A DNA stretch of 64,000 nt from Verrucomicrobia bacterium 12-59-8 (GCA_002279765.1 NCCR01000017.1:11118-75117), one strand, 5' to 3'; counted from the first letter of the stretch, positions 51,001 to 61,883 are shown. Notes: generated from the sequence alone by a model not told the origin. Program-made: numbers and translations.

Positions 51001-54000
51001 GACCCTGCAGGACAGCGGCACCCTGGCCAGCACGACGATCAACCTCGGCGGCGCGACGCTGAACCTGACCAACAACGTTCTGGCGAACAACAACAGCCGC
51101 ATCTCCAGCAGCGCGCTGATCAACCTGAACAACGGCACGTTCGTGCTGACCGGAGCGAACTATGTCTCCACGAACGTCACCATCGGTTCCTCCGGCGCAG
51201 GAGTCACTCTTGCCACTGGCGCGAACGCCTTCACTGTCACTGCTCCAGCTCTTGCCACTGGCAATATGGCGGTGCTCAACATTGGCAATCTGACACGCAC
51301 AAACGGCGCAACCGTGGTCTTCACTGGCACGGGTCTTGGTTCCAGCGTCGCTGGCAGCGCCCAGCAGTTTGTGACGAGCATCAACAGCCTTGCTCCGACC
51401 CTTGTTGGCGGTCCGTTTACAGTCGCAGGCACCGGTGCGATCCTTGGCGGCTGGGCCACGGCGGGAGCCACAGCAGCCACGGCGGACAACTGGGCCACCC
51501 TCGCCTCTGCGCAGACGCTCAACACCACCACCGTTCAGGGCAATACCACGGTGACGCTGGCCTCCGGCAACACATCGCAGATGGTCGTGGGGCAGTCGGT
51601 CACCGGCACGAACTTCGCACCAGGAACGACGATCGCCACCATTACTGGCCCGACAACGTTCACGGTTTCGATCGCCCCGCTCGCCACCTCGGCGTCCTTC
51701 AGCACGGCTTTCGGCGACTCCGGCATCGTAGCTCTCAATGCGCAGGATTACATCAACATCACGGCGGCAGGAACACTCGCTGCCACGACCACCGCCACTG
51801 GCAACTATAGCATCAACGCCATCACGGCTGCTGCCACCATCACGCTCAAATCGGGCGGCAACACCATCAACTCGCTGCAAATCGCTCCGGGTGCAGCAGG
51901 CGTGCCGACGCTCGACCTGAACGGGGGTGCGTTGGTGATTACCTCTGGCGGTATTCTGCGCGCCAGCACCAACTCCGGCGTCTCCACGATCCAGAACGGC
52001 ACTCTCACAGCCGGCACCGGAGCGGTGGCTGCGGAACTGTTCTTCAACCTGAACAACACCACCAGCGCCATGACGGTCTCTGCGGTGATCACAGACAACA
52101 ACAGCAAAGCCGTTTCTCTTGTTAAAACGGGCGCTCCTGGCGTCAACAGCCTCTTGATCCTCACGGGCAACAACTCCTACTCGGGTGGCACTTATGTTGA
52201 CTCTGGTACACTCACCCTGAGCACCGCCAGCGCCAACGGCACTTCGATCGTCTCGGTGCCAGGCAATCTGACGATCAACAATGGTGCGGCTGTGAACTTT
52301 GGCATCACCACGGCGAATCAGCAGATCGCGACGTCCAGCAATGTCACGATCAATGGTGGTGGTTCGCTGACCCTGCCAAACTACTCAGTGGCCAACACCA
52401 ACACGCTGGCCAGCCTCACGTTCAACAATAGTCTGGGCGGCACGGCAACACCCACGGTGGCTTTTGGCACGCCGACAGCCCTGAGCACCTTGATCCTGAC
52501 CGCAGCGAATGCCATCACTTCGAGCAACGACAACTTCGCAACGACTCCCTCCATCCTGGCCGCAGCCACTGCTGCGAACAGCGCTCTGCAATTGTCCAAT
52601 GTCGCGCCTGTCATCACCGTCAGCGGCCTCTCGGCAGATGACCTGATCATCACGGCCCCGATCACCAGCGCGGGTGGCAATGTCAAGGTCACCGGCGGTG
52701 GTTCGGTCGTCCTGAGTGGCGCAAGCACCTTCACGACGGGCGTCACGGTTGACACCAGCACCTCCGTCATTTTCGGCGCTAATTCCGCAGGAACACCGCC
52801 GACAGTCACCTCGGGCCCAGTCGGTACAGGAGCGCTGACGCTGAACAATGGCTCCACCATTCTTTCCGATGGCACCATTCGCACCATTGGCAACGCCACC
52901 AGCGTTCAAGGTGACTTCACCTTCGGCGGCACCGTGGCCGGCAATGGTGTGATTCTCAGTGGCGTGATGAGTCTCGCGGCAGGCGCGCACACAATCACGG
53001 TCACCAGCCCTCTGGTGACGGACACGATCAGTGGCAAGATTCAGAACGCCACCTCTGCGGCCAGTGTCAACAAAGCTGGAGCCGGCACGCTGGTCTTCAC
53101 CGCTGCAAACACTTACACGGGCTCGACCACGGTCTCGGGTGGTGTGCTTCAGGTTGGCGTCGCCAATGCGATCCCTTCCTCCTCGGCTGTCATCGTTAAT
53201 GCAGGTGCTGCCCTCGACATCAAGGGCTTTGCTGATTCCGTCGGCTCGCTGGCGGGCGACACCTCCACATCCGGCGGCATGATCACCAATTCCGGTGCTG
53301 CAGCCACCCTGACTACAGGCAACGACAACACGAGCACAACCTTTGCCGGTGTGATCACCAATGCCGCCAGTGCGCTGAACCTCGTCAAGCTGGGTGCGGG
53401 CACTCAAACCCTGTCCGGTGCCAACAGCTACACGGGAACAACGACTGTGAACGCCAACGGAGGCACTCTGCAGTTCGCCCAGGAAGTTTCGCTCTATAAC
53501 AATGCCATCGCCAGCTGGACCGCAGCTAACGTTACTGTGAACAGCGGGGCCACCGTTGCCTTCAATGTGGGCGGCACTGGCGAGTTTACCACGGCCGACA
53601 CCACCACGCTGCTTTCCAATCTTACGACAGTCAACGGCAACGGCTTGAAGCTGGGATCCGCCATCGGTTTTGACACCAGCAACGCTGCCGGTGGCAGTTT
53701 TGCTGTCACAGCGGTCATCAAAGACAGCACTGGCACGGGTGGCGGTGCCGTCGGAGTCACCAAGCTGGGAGCCAACACCTTGGTGCTCAACAACACCGAA
53801 ACCTATACTGGACCCACCACAGTGACTGCTGGCATCCTACAGGTTGGCGACGGCAGCAGTGGCTCTCTCTCGGGAACCACCAGTGTCACTGTCAGCAATT
53901 CCGGCACCACACTTTCCGGCTCTGGCAGCATCAGTGGCAGCACGATCATCAACACGGGAGCCATCCTGGCGCCTGGCGTCGGGAATACCAACACCAGCAA

Positions 54001-54556
54001 CAGTGCCATGACCTTCACTGCCGCAGGCACTGCTCTTCAGGTTAACAGTGGCGGACATATCAATCTCAGCCTGACCGCCAGCTCGCAGTTCGATGCGGGC
54101 TTCGATCCGGGTGCTACCAATGCGGTGGACTATCTGAACGGGCTGACAACCAACGGCACCATCTTCACGGACTCGGCTTACGTGAACAACTGGAAGACCG
54201 CAGGCAGCGGTTATGACAGCATCTCGCTGACCACTGGCAGTTTCAAACTGGGGACTGGCACAGGCACGGTCACGTTGATTGACAATAGCGGCACCTACAC
54301 AACCGGGGAGATCTTCAAGCTGCTTGATTGGTCCACACTGGTTTCGACAACGCTTTCCAATGGCGGTGGTTTCACGACAGCCACCGATTTGGATCTCAGC
54401 GGTATCTCGCTTGGAAGCGGTATGTTTTGGGACACCTCGGCCTTCCAGACCTACGGTATCATCGTTGTGGTGCCTGAGCCTTCCCGCATGCTGATGCTGA
54501 TGTTCGGTCTCCTCGGTCTCTTCTACAGCCGCCGTCGCCGTTACAGCCGCCTCTAG
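33065..54556 (+). CDS. Giant beta-strand-repeat PEP-CTERM surface protein, main part
   Basis: About 7,160 residues in the same frame as the part before it, separated by one TGA; if translated separately, a GTG at 33134 is one possible start. It consists of beta-strand repeats (GGTWLLTGNNTYSGGTQINS, GALTLTNTNTYTGGTVVNQG, AGTLVFTAANTYTGSTTVSG), a PA14-like domain at about 39400-39880, and a second repeat type (AGLYQGMLVTGTGIPANTTI-like) that occurs singly many times and as a six-copy array at 47128-48411. The C terminus has FWDTSAFQTYGIIVVV, VPEPSRM, a hydrophobic stretch (LMLMFGLLGLF) and YSRRRRYSRL, a complete PEP-CTERM signal for exosortase processing. No autotransporter beta-barrel is present. 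Likely a matrix or surface fibre; no exosortase gene lies in the window. Confidence 0.88.
39400..39880 (+). other. PA14-like domain inside the giant protein
   Basis: Here the repeat pattern stops and the protein reads FSGSGFRVAQLNDTADANRP, GFINITSAGNYTFRTAADDG, SVLYIDGVPVVGDAAGAH and GLHSIVYKPNNQATSGGYRV, the usual PA14 order (strand with N-Y-T-F, D-D-G-S-x-L-x-I-D-G, then a late L-x-V-G-x-H-x-I strand). PA14 domains often bind glycans and calcium. In an extracellular fibre this could be a sugar-binding site. Confidence 0.75.
47128..48411 (+). repeat. Six-copy tandem module inside the giant protein
   Basis: Six consecutive units of about 67-78 residues (starting near 47128, 47338, 47551, 47756, 47963 and 48178). 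Each follows the plan T-V-T-V-x-S-T-x-G-L-x-x-G-Q-x-V-x-G-x-G-I, then T-T-I-A-S-I-x-D-x-T-x-F-T-L-S. Sequence identity between copies is low, so they are old duplications. Single copies also occur, for example near 30550, 34130, 35410, 37550, 40420 and 51540. Confidence 0.75.
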
Positions 54557-54576
54557 TCGGGTTTGAAGGATCAAAA

Positions 54577-54609
54577 AGCCCGGTCCGGCCTCAGCGGATC
54601 GATCGGGCT
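54577..54609 (+). terminator. Hairpin downstream of the giant gene
   Basis: AGCCCG (54577-54582) pairs with CGGGCT (54604-54609), with an inner TCCG/CGGA pair. It begins 21 nt after the stop codon. Only a short T-poor tail follows (ATTGTAG), so it is a weak intrinsic terminator at best. The rest of 54610-54817 shows nothing recognisable. Confidence 0.4.
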
Positions 54610-54817
54610 ATTGTAGTGTTATGCGAAACTGGGGCCGCTCGACGGCGATCGGATGACCTAGCGCGCTGCCAGCCTACGGGCACTCGCTTTTTCCAGCGCA
54701 GGGTGGGCGGCCCTAACCCCCGCCGCCGTCGAAGCCGATGACTTTCGAGTAAGGGGAGAAACTGCTATAACTGCCAGGTATTCTACCGGGAAAAGTCCTT
54801 GCCGGTGCTCGGTGAAA

Positions 54818-55255
54818 TCAGCCGGGCAGCAGCCGTGCAGCGATGCTGCGGGCGGTTTCCATCAGCTTGGCCTTCTCCTCTGCGGTGAAATCATAGGGCA
54901 CTAGTTTGCCGATGCCCATGGTGCCGCACAAGCGCTCTCCATCCAGCACGGGCACGGCCAGCGTGCCCTGCACGAGCGTCTGTTTCGCACCGGGTTTGGC
55001 CACGCCAGAGGTGTCTGTCTGCAGATTGCACATCTCTACCGGTTCCAGGCGTTCGGCGGCGACACCAGCGATGCCTTTGCCCACCGGGATTGACTGGATG
55101 ATCGGCATCAGCGCTGCCGGGATGCCTTGCTGCGCCACCAGTTTGAGATGGCGGTCTGCCGGATCCAGCCGGTGCAGAGTGCCCGTTGTACAGCCGAATT
55201 CCGCGATGGTGTGAGTGAGAAATTCTGCCCAGGTGGGATCGGTGGTGGAAATCAT
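54818..55255 (-). CDS. Small GAF-domain protein
   Basis: A protein of 145 residues made of a single GAF domain. It begins with the helix EFLTHTIAEFGCTTGTLHRL, continues with strand HLKLVAQQGIP, helix LMPIIQSIPVGKGIAG, and the second half GTLAVPVLDGERLCGTMGIGK, ending in a C-terminal helix. It lacks any output domain, so it may bind a small ligand and act through a partner, or resemble free methionine-(R)-sulfoxide reductase-like single GAF proteins, though its cysteines do not clearly match those enzymes. It points toward the giant gene. A run of eleven C lies just upstream of its start in the divergent gap. Confidence 0.78.
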   Translation of the reverse strand: MISTTDPTWAEFLTHTIAEFGCTTGTLHRLDPADRHLKLVAQQGIPAALMPIIQSIPVGKGIAGVAAERLEPVEMCNLQTDTSGVAKPGAKQTLVQGTLAVPVLDGERLCGTMGIGKLVPYDFTAEEKAKLMETARSIAARLLPG

Positions 55256-55266
55256 GACACAAAGGT

Positions 55267-55277
55267 GGGGGGGGGGG
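55267..55277 (-). repeat. Homopolymer tract upstream of the GAF gene
   Basis: Eleven consecutive G on the plus strand (C on the gene strand), 12-22 nt before the GAF start codon, where a ribosome-binding site would be expected. Confidence 0.6.
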
Positions 55278-55347
55278 AGATGAAGCCGGGATTTGTCGTT
55301 GTGGGGGCCAAAGGGGGCGTTATTCTGCTACCATCTTCGTTTCTGTC

Positions 55348-55932
55348 ATGAAATCCTGCTCTGCTTTTTTTGTCCTTCTTTGGCTGACACCTGTCGTCGC
55401 GCAGCCAGCTGCGTCCCTGCCCACGCCCATTATTGCCCGTAGCACCTACCACCCCGACAACTCTCATTCTGAGAGCATCGTGGACAAGAGCACCAACGAA
55501 CTCATCGAGTCCACCTACAACGCCGGGGGTGCATTGATCAGCAAGAAGCACTACCTGCTCAATGAGCGCGGACTGCCCACCCAGGGCCACATCTATGATG
55601 GCCGTGGCAATCTGGTGGCCAGGTGTCAGGTTTACTTTGATGAATATGGCCGGGCCAGAGAGATGCGTTCCTTCAATCTAAACGGCCAGTGCTACCAGCA
55701 GGTGGTCTATGAATACGATGCCAAGGGCGTCGCCAAGAAGCCCAAAGTTGTGAATGTCGATCCCCGCGCCGCACCGACGATCAAGCCCGGCATCATCGAT
55801 TTCACTCAAAACACTGCGGCTCCTGGAGAAGCGATGCCCCAGCAACAGGGCGTTCCTGCGCAGCCCCAGGCCCAGGAGGAGCCCAAGAAAAAAGGCTTCT
55901 TCGGACGCTTGTTTGGCAAGAAGGAAAAGTAA
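55348..55932 (+). CDS. Secreted hypothetical protein with YD-like repeats and basic tail
   Basis: A protein of 194 residues that I do not assign to a named family. A signal peptide is clear (MKSCSAFFVLLWLTPVVAQ, likely cleaved after VAQ). The middle has short repeats resembling antitoxin/YD-type strands: STYNAGGALISKKHY, GHIYDGRGNLVARCQVYFD and SFNLNGQCYQQVVYEYDAKG. The end is proline- and glutamine-rich (MPQQQGVPAQPQAQ) and closes with a lysine-rich amphipathic stretch KKKGFFGRLFGKKEK that could contact membrane or nucleic acid. It sits 14 nt before the RapA-like gene and may share its transcript. Confidence 0.7.
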   Translation: MKSCSAFFVLLWLTPVVAQPAASLPTPIIARSTYHPDNSHSESIVDKSTNELIESTYNAGGALISKKHYLLNERGLPTQGHIYDGRGNLVARCQVYFDEYGRAREMRSFNLNGQCYQQVVYEYDAKGVAKKPKVVNVDPRAAPTIKPGIIDFTQNTAAPGEAMPQQQGVPAQPQAQEEPKKKGFFGRLFGKKEK

Positions 55933-55946
55933 CAGATCTGGAACGG

Positions 55947-58682
55947 ATGGAAGCCCCCGCACCCGGCCAGCGCTGGATCAGTCAAAGCGAGCCCGAACTG
56001 GGTCTCGGCATCGTCAGCAACATTGAAGGCAACTTCATAGATCTGCGTTTTCCTGCCGCAGGCGAAAAGCGTCGTTATGCCCGCAACGGGGCACCGCTGC
56101 GCCGCGCCAGTTTCCAGGCTGGCGATAAAATCAGCCTGCGTGATGGCGCTGAGCTTCAGATCGACTCTGTCAGCTCCAATGACGGTGCGTTGATCTACCT
56201 CTGCGGATCACGAAGTATCCCTGAGGCTGACCTTGCCGACACGCTGAGCCTTGGCGGTCCGCAGGAGCGCCTGCTGGCGGCGAGCATTGATGATCTGCAG
56301 GCTTTTGCGCTGCGTGCTGAGGCTGTGGAATGGCGCTGCCGCATGCAGGCCTCGCCGGTGCGTGGTTTCATCGGAGGGCGTGTCGATCCTATACCGCATC
56401 AGATGTCAATTGCGGCAGATGTGACAGGTCGTCTGCTGCCGCGCGTTTTGCTCGCGGATGAAGTGGGGCTGGGCAAAACGATTGAGGCTGGTTTGATTCT
56501 GCATCGCCTGAACCTCACTGGGCGTGCTTCACGCATCTTGGTGCTGGTTCCTGATGCGCTGCCGCACCAATGGTTTGTCGAGCTGCTGCGGCGGTTTAAT
56601 TTGATGTTCAGCCTGTTTGATGAAGAGCGCTGCGCTGCCATCGAAGCGGGAGATCCTGAGGGCAATCCTTTCCTGGACAGCCAACTGGTGCTCTGCCCGC
56701 TGTCACTCCTGAGCGGTTCGCCCAAGCGTGCGGAACAGGCGTCAGATGCCGCGTGGGATCTGCTGATCGTCGATGAAGCGCATCATCTCGAGTGGGCGGT
56801 CGGAGCGCCTGGGGTCGCGTATCAAGTGGTGGAAGCCATTGCCCGGCGCGTGCCCGGTGTGCTGCTGCTCACTGCGACGCCGCAGCAACTCGGCGCTGAA
56901 GGCCACTTTGCCAGGCTGCGTCTGCTGGATCCGGATCGCTACGGCGACCTGAGCGCATTTCTCGCTGAATCGACCCGTTATGAGCAGGTGGCGGAGGTTG
57001 TTGATCGCATCTTGAAAGGCGGCCTCATGAGTGAGGCTGACCAGGAGCTTTTCGCCAGCCATTCACCGCGTGTGCAGCAACATGCCGTGCAGCTTGCTGG
57101 AGGCGATGGAACCGCACGTCAGCGACTGGTGGCGGACCTCCTTGATGAATTTGGCACCGGTCGCGTGATGTTTCGGAACACCCGCGCCGTCATTCAGGGA
57201 TTCCCACCGCGTAAGTGCCATCTCCGGCCGCTCGCTGTCGAGGCCAATGCGACGCAGGAAGAAACGCTGATTCGCTGGCTTGGCGCAACTTTGCGTGAAT
57301 TGGGCGAGGCTAAAGTCCTGCTCATCTGCCGTACGAGGAAGCTTGCTGAAGACACGCATGAGCGCCTGCTGCGTGAGATCAATGTGCATGCGGTGCTCTT
57401 TCATGAAGGGCTCACGCTGATGCAGCGGGATCGCCATGCTGCGGCGTTTGCCGATCCTGAGGGCGCACGCATTTTGATCTGCTCCGAGATCGGCAGTGAG
57501 GGGCGCAATTTTCAGTTCGCGCAGCACCTCGTGTTGTACGATTTGCCGCGCGATCCTGAACTGCTCGAACAGCGCATCGGACGTCTCGACCGCATTGGCC
57601 AAAAGGGCACGATCAACATTCATGTGCCCTTCGTCTCTGGTAGTGAAGGGGAGGTTCTCGCCCGGTGGTATGATGAGGGGCTCGATGCTTTTGAACACAG
57701 CCTGCAAGGGGCCACGCAACTGCTGCATAGCTTTGCTGCTGAGATCGAAGCGCTCTGCGCTGGCTTCAATGCCAAAAAGCTCGGAGACTGCATCCGCCGC
57801 ACCAAGGCGTTGCGGCTTGAAGTACGTCAGAAGCTTGAGCGCGGACACAACCGTTTGCTGGAACTGAACTCCTGCAAGCCGCGACTCGCCGCACGCATGA
57901 TCGAGCGCATTCGCGATGTCGATGCCGGGCTTGATTTCGAGCGCTTCTTCATCCGCCTGCTGGATCACTTTGGCATGCATGTGGAGGAGATGACGCACCG
58001 GACCTGGTACATACGTCCGGACAATTTGATCACTGACGCGCTGCCTTCATTGCCTGAGGAAGGGCTTACTTTTTCTTTTGATCGTGAACGTGCGCTTTCC
58101 CGTGATCATGAGGCATTCCTCACCTGGGATCATCCGCTGGTGTGTGCGGCTCTCGATGTGCTGCTCGGCTCTCCTGCTGGCAACGCTGGATTTGCTTTTT
58201 GGAAAGCCTCCGGCGGCGAAGGGCTGGTCCTTCAGACCTGTTTCATTGCCGAGTGCATCGCGCCGGCAGCCCTGCATGTCACACGCTTCATCCCTAGCAT
58301 GCCTCTGCGTGTGGCTGTCGATCATCAGGGGCGCGATCTGAGTGCTGATGCCGCCTTCACCCGTGCGAAGCTTGCGTCCGGTGATCCCACCCGCACCGTG
58401 GAGAACGAAACTGTTCGCCACAAACTCCTTCCGAGCATGCTGGACAAAGCGAAGCAGCTCGCTGAAGCGCAGCTCAAGACGCTGCAGCAGCGCGCCAGCA
58501 CTGCCATGCGCAAGCAGATGGATGAAGAGATCGCCCGCCTCGAAGATTTGCAGGCGCGCAATCCTCATGTGCGCCCCGAGGAGATTGCTGCTCTGCGTGA
58601 TCAGCGGGACGCGCTTGCCGCCGCCATTGGCTCCACCACGCTGCGGCTGGATGCGGTGCGGCTGGTGCTGAGGCTGAAATAA
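55947..58682 (+). CDS. rapA: RapA-like SNF2-family ATPase (RNA polymerase-associated)
   Basis: A protein of 911 residues, near the usual RapA length. The N terminus GQRWISQSEPELGLGIV matches the RapA Tudor-like start. The SNF2 motor follows: Walker A in LADEVGLGKTIEAGLIL (G-L-G-K-T at 174-178), DEAH at 276-279 in LLIVDEAHHLEW, LLLTATPQQLG, and in the second lobe LICSEIGSEGRNFQFAQHLV and EQRIGRLDRIGQKGTINIHV. A long RapA C-terminal region includes a coiled helix (MLDKAKQLAEAQLKTLQQ). RapA recycles RNA polymerase after termination. The gene follows a small secreted-protein gene and converges on ftsH. Confidence 0.9.
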   Translation: MEAPAPGQRWISQSEPELGLGIVSNIEGNFIDLRFPAAGEKRRYARNGAPLRRASFQAGDKISLRDGAELQIDSVSSNDGALIYLCGSRSIPEADLADTLSLGGPQERLLAASIDDLQAFALRAEAVEWRCRMQASPVRGFIGGRVDPIPHQMSIAADVTGRLLPRVLLADEVGLGKTIEAGLILHRLNLTGRASRILVLVPDALPHQWFVELLRRFNLMFSLFDEERCAAIEAGDPEGNPFLDSQLVLCPLSLLSGSPKRAEQASDAAWDLLIVDEAHHLEWAVGAPGVAYQVVEAIARRVPGVLLLTATPQQLGAEGHFARLRLLDPDRYGDLSAFLAESTRYEQVAEVVDRILKGGLMSEADQELFASHSPRVQQHAVQLAGGDGTARQRLVADLLDEFGTGRVMFRNTRAVIQGFPPRKCHLRPLAVEANATQEETLIRWLGATLRELGEAKVLLICRTRKLAEDTHERLLREINVHAVLFHEGLTLMQRDRHAAAFADPEGARILICSEIGSEGRNFQFAQHLVLYDLPRDPELLEQRIGRLDRIGQKGTINIHVPFVSGSEGEVLARWYDEGLDAFEHSLQGATQLLHSFAAEIEALCAGFNAKKLGDCIRRTKALRLEVRQKLERGHNRLLELNSCKPRLAARMIERIRDVDAGLDFERFFIRLLDHFGMHVEEMTHRTWYIRPDNLITDALPSLPEEGLTFSFDRERALSRDHEAFLTWDHPLVCAALDVLLGSPAGNAGFAFWKASGGEGLVLQTCFIAECIAPAALHVTRFIPSMPLRVAVDHQGRDLSADAAFTRAKLASGDPTRTVENETVRHKLLPSMLDKAKQLAEAQLKTLQQRASTAMRKQMDEEIARLEDLQARNPHVRPEEIAALRDQRDALAAAIGSTTLRLDAVRLVLRLK

Positions 58683-58687
58683 AGAAG

Positions 58688-58709
58688 GGGGATCTTTTCA
58701 GATCCCCCC
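58688..58709 (-). terminator. Rho-independent terminator of ftsH
   Basis: Perfect eight-base stem GGGGGATC/GATCCCCC with loop TTTTCA between the convergent rapA and ftsH genes. Read on the minus strand it is followed by TTCTTTATTT, a U-rich tail, so it fits ftsH. On the plus strand it is followed by C and lacks a U tract. Confidence 0.75.
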
Positions 58710-58755
58710 CCTCAGTGAGTGTTGAATTGAGGAATCAAGATGATCCCTCTGCCGA

Positions 58756-60894
58756 TCAAGCGGGCACGCCAGTCAGGCCTGGAGCCAAGCCACCATCGTC
58801 TTCGTCTTCACGCTTCACCGGACGTGAGTCGGAGGCTTTGGGAAGGGGCGGCGGGGGCGGGGGCTTGCTCTTGTTTTCGGGCGGATTGATGAGGCGTCCG
58901 TGCTCCATGATCTCTTTGATATGGGTGCCGTCGAGGGTTTCGTATTCCAGCAGGGCCTTGGCGATGGCGTCGAGCTTGTCTTTGTATTTGAGCAGAATTG
59001 CCTTCGCCTCGGCATAGGCTTCGTCGATGAGGCGTTTTACTTCTTCGTCGATCTTCTGTGCTGTGTCGGGGCTGTAGTTGCTGCTGCCACGGCCCATGAA
59101 GGCGGCGCTTTCATTTTCACCGTATTCGACCATGCCGAGCTTGGTGCTCATGCCCCAGGAGCAGACCATGCTGCGGGCGATGCGTGAGGCCATGCGGATG
59201 TCACCGCTGGCTCCGTTGGTGACGTCACCAAACTGGATCTCTTCGGCCACACGGCCGCCCATGGCGACGATGAGATCGTCGATAAGCTCGCTTTTGCGGT
59301 CGTTGTGCTTGTCCTCCTCCGGCAGCCACATGGTGGAGCCGAGGGACGGGCCGCGCGGAATGATAGTGACCTTGTGTAGCGGGTCGGTGTGTTCGAGCAC
59401 TTCGATGAGGATGGCATGGCCTGCCTCATGATAGGCGGTGTTTTCCTTTTCCTTCTCCGTGAGGGCCATGCTGCGGCGTTCACGGCCCCAGCGCACCTTG
59501 TCACGAGCCTCTTCGAGCTCGGGATTGGTGATGGACTTCATGTTTTTGCGTGCGGCGAGCAGGGCAGCCTCATTGAGCAAATTGGCCAGCTCGGCCCCGG
59601 AGAACCCCGGCGTACCACGGGCGATCTTGGACAGGTCGGCGCTGTCAGCCAGCTTCACCTTCTTGGCGTGAACGCGGAGGATTTCCTCGCGGCCCTTCAC
59701 GTCGGGCAGGTTCACCGTGACCTGACGGTCAAAACGGCCTGGGCGAAGCAGGGCGGGATCGAGCACATCGGCGCGGTTGGTGGCGGCGATGATGATGATG
59801 CCTTCCTGCGTGTCAAAGCCGTCCATTTCGACGAGCAATGCATTGAGCGTCTGCTCACGTTCGTCGTGACCACCGCCCATGCCGTGACCGCGATGACGGC
59901 CCACGGCGTCGATTTCGTCGATGAAGATGAGGCAAGGGGCATTCTTTTTGCCCTGCTCAAACATGTCACGCACACGGCTGGCACCGACACCGACGAACAT
60001 TTCGACGAAGTCCGAGCCGCTGATGCTGAAGAAGGGAACATCGGCCTCGCCAGCGATGGCTTTGGCCAGCAGGGTCTTGCCGGTGCCGGGAGGGCCGGTC
60101 ATGAGCACGCCCTTGGGGATCTTGCCGCCGAGGCGCTGGAACTTCTTCGGGTCCTTGAGGAACTCGACGATTTCCTGCACTTCCTCCTTGGCTTCCTCAA
60201 CTCCGGCCACGTCCTTGAACGTGACCTTGTTGCGGTCCTGGGCAAGCATCTTGGCCTTGCTCTTGCCAAAGCTCATGGCCCCACGGCCTGCGCTGCGAAG
60301 CTGCTGACGCACGAGGAAATAGAAGAAGGCCAGGATGACCAGCAGCGGCAGCAGGAACCCGATGAGGGAGGACCACATCTCGTTTTCATAGACGGGGATG
60401 AGCACGAGCTTGTGGTCGTCGAGCAGTTTGTGGAGTTCTTCTTTTTGGAATTCGATGTTCACCGCCACGGAGAATTGCTTGGCGTCGCCGATACCCGGCG
60501 TCTTGACGGGTTCATCTTTGACAGGCTCGGAGAGGATGGGCTTGCTCAGATCGGTGGGAGGAGCCGTTTCCGGTTCGCTCGATTTCACCGCCTGCAAGGC
60601 CTTGGGCACCAGTGCCGGAAAGTACCATCCGCGGATGGTCTGCTCCGAGGTGGTGTCGAGATTGACGAGTTCGAGTTTCTGCTTCGAATCAATGCCGTTG
60701 TTTTCGACGATGGCCTTGAATTCGGCGTAGTTGAAGACCTTGCGGCTGCCTGTCAGTCCCTTGTTCATCATGAAGCCCGAGATCAGCAGGGTGATCGCGA
60801 GCGCGAAGAGCATGAAACCACGCCAGTTGAACTGCGGATCCTGATTGCGACGGCTGGGGCCGTCGGGGCGATTGTTAAAGGGGTCGTCGGACAT
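58756..60894 (-). CDS. ftsH: ATP-dependent zinc metalloprotease FtsH
   Basis: Membrane-bound AAA protease of 712 residues that degrades unfolded membrane and regulatory proteins. The start at 60894 ([16 protein letters not shown]) is preferred over an upstream frame to 60936. Two membrane segments (about 27-43 and 175-195) flank a periplasmic domain that carries an unusual proline/glutamate-rich stretch ([20 protein letters not shown]). The AAA module has GPPGTGKT (267-274), [11 protein letters not shown] and [20 protein letters not shown]. The zinc site is HEAGH (H489, H493). The cytoplasmic tail is proline-rich ([10 protein letters not shown]) and then acidic (EDEDDGG). It ends at a clear terminator. 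Confidence 0.97.
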   Translation of the reverse strand: MSDDPFNNRPDGPSRRNQDPQFNWRGFMLFALAITLLISGFMMNKGLTGSRKVFNYAEFKAIVENNGIDSKQKLELVNLDTTSEQTIRGWYFPALVPKALQAVKSSEPETAPPTDLSKPILSEPVKDEPVKTPGIGDAKQFSVAVNIEFQKEELHKLLDDHKLVLIPVYENEMWSSLIGFLLPLLVILAFFYFLVRQQLRSAGRGAMSFGKSKAKMLAQDRNKVTFKDVAGVEEAKEEVQEIVEFLKDPKKFQRLGGKIPKGVLMTGPPGTGKTLLAKAIAGEADVPFFSISGSDFVEMFVGVGASRVRDMFEQGKKNAPCLIFIDEIDAVGRHRGHGMGGGHDEREQTLNALLVEMDGFDTQEGIIIIAATNRADVLDPALLRPGRFDRQVTVNLPDVKGREEILRVHAKKVKLADSADLSKIARGTPGFSGAELANLLNEAALLAARKNMKSITNPELEEARDKVRWGRERRSMALTEKEKENTAYHEAGHAILIEVLEHTDPLHKVTIIPRGPSLGSTMWLPEEDKHNDRKSELIDDLIVAMGGRVAEEIQFGDVTNGASGDIRMASRIARSMVCSWGMSTKLGMVEYGENESAAFMGRGSSNYSPDTAQKIDEEVKRLIDEAYAEAKAILLKYKDKLDAIAKALLEYETLDGTHIKEIMEHGRLINPPENKSKPPPPPPLPKASDSRPVKREDEDDGGLAPGLTGVPA

Positions 60895-61010
60895 GTGCGG
60901 GGGGGTGTTACAACTAAGTAACGCGAGTCCGACCATACACGCCGGTAATTTTTTTGCAAAATGCGATTCACCGGGGCTAAAGGCATCCTTATGGGCGGGT
61001 AAAGCCGGGA

Positions 61011-61874
61011 CTAGCGCCCGATGGGGACTCGTTTGAACTCCCGGGTCAGACTGGTCAGTGAATCCTCGACCCCCATACGTTCCAGGCTGCTGGCACCGAC
61101 AAAACCGTCTGCCGAGGTCTTGCTGAGGATGAATTCCACGTCTTTGGGCGTGTTGATCGGGCCACCGTGGGTGAGGGTAAAGACGTTTGGATTCACGCTC
61201 TTCGCGGCATCAATGATGTCCTGGGTGACTTTCACGGTGTGGTCCCAGCTAACCACGGCATTCGTGACACCGATGCTGCCACCGACGGTGGTGCCGACGT
61301 GCGCGATAATCGCGTCTGCGCCGTTTTTTGCCATTTTGATGGCCTCCTCAGGAGTCGCCACATAGACGATGCTGAACATATCCATGCGAGTGGCGAGACC
61401 GACCATTTCGAATTCTTTCTCCACACTCATGCCCGTTTCTTCGAGCACGCCACGGAAATGACCGTCCACGATGGTGTGGGTGGGGAAGTTGTTCACGCCG
61501 GAGAATCCCATCTCCTTCACGCGGCCCAGCCAGTGCCACATGCGGCGGCGGGGGTCGGTGGCATGGACGCCGCAGACGACGGGAATTTCTTTGACGACGG
61601 GCAGGACTTCGTATTCGCCGATCTCCATGGCGATGGCATTGGCATCCCCATAGGCCATGAGGCCGCAGGTGCTGCCGTGGCCCATCATGCGGAAGCGGCC
61701 GCTGTTATAGATGATGATCAAATCTGCTCCGCCCTTCTCGATGAACTTCGCGCTGATGCCCGTACCGGCTCCTGCGGCGATGATCGGCTCTCCCTTGGCG
61801 CGGGTGGCTTTGAGACGGTCCACGACTTCTTGCTTCGTGTAGGGATTTCCGATTCCGGTCCAGGGATTGGGCAT
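61011..61874 (-). CDS. TIM-barrel PEP-hydrolase-like family protein
   Basis: A protein of 287 residues of the TIM-barrel family annotated as phosphoenolpyruvate-hydrolase-like (PEP mutase/ICL-like superfamily). The start at 61874 ([17 protein letters not shown]) is chosen over 61967 because that longer frame spans the putative operator. Conserved strands are [80 protein letters not shown] and [18 protein letters not shown]. The reaction is not established for most members. It is divergent from an AraC-family gene and is probably its target. Confidence 0.85.
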   Translation of the reverse strand: MPNPWTGIGNPYTKQEVVDRLKATRAKGEPIIAAGAGTGISAKFIEKGGADLIIIYNSGRFRMMGHGSTCGLMAYGDANAIAMEIGEYEVLPVVKEIPVVCGVHATDPRRRMWHWLGRVKEMGFSGVNNFPTHTIVDGHFRGVLEETGMSVEKEFEMVGLATRMDMFSIVYVATPEEAIKMAKNGADAIIAHVGTTVGGSIGVTNAVVSWDHTVKVTQDIIDAAKSVNPNVFTLTHGGPINTPKDVEFILSKTSADGFVGASSLERMGVEDSLTSLTREFKRVPIGR

Positions 61875-61883
61875 AAGAGTGAA

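Noticed and set aside
47759..51880. Very long open frames on the minus strand opposite the giant gene (for example 47759-49366 and 49895-51880)
   Set aside because: They are by-products of the Gly/Thr/Ser/Asn-rich codon pattern on the plus strand. Their products are low-complexity Arg/Gly/His/Cys/Ala mixtures with no family features, and the plus strand carries clear repeats and a PEP-CTERM end.
24985..54556. CRISPR or tandem DNA repeat array
   Set aside because: The repeats are conserved at protein level with variable DNA and unequal spacing, and they lie in one coding frame.
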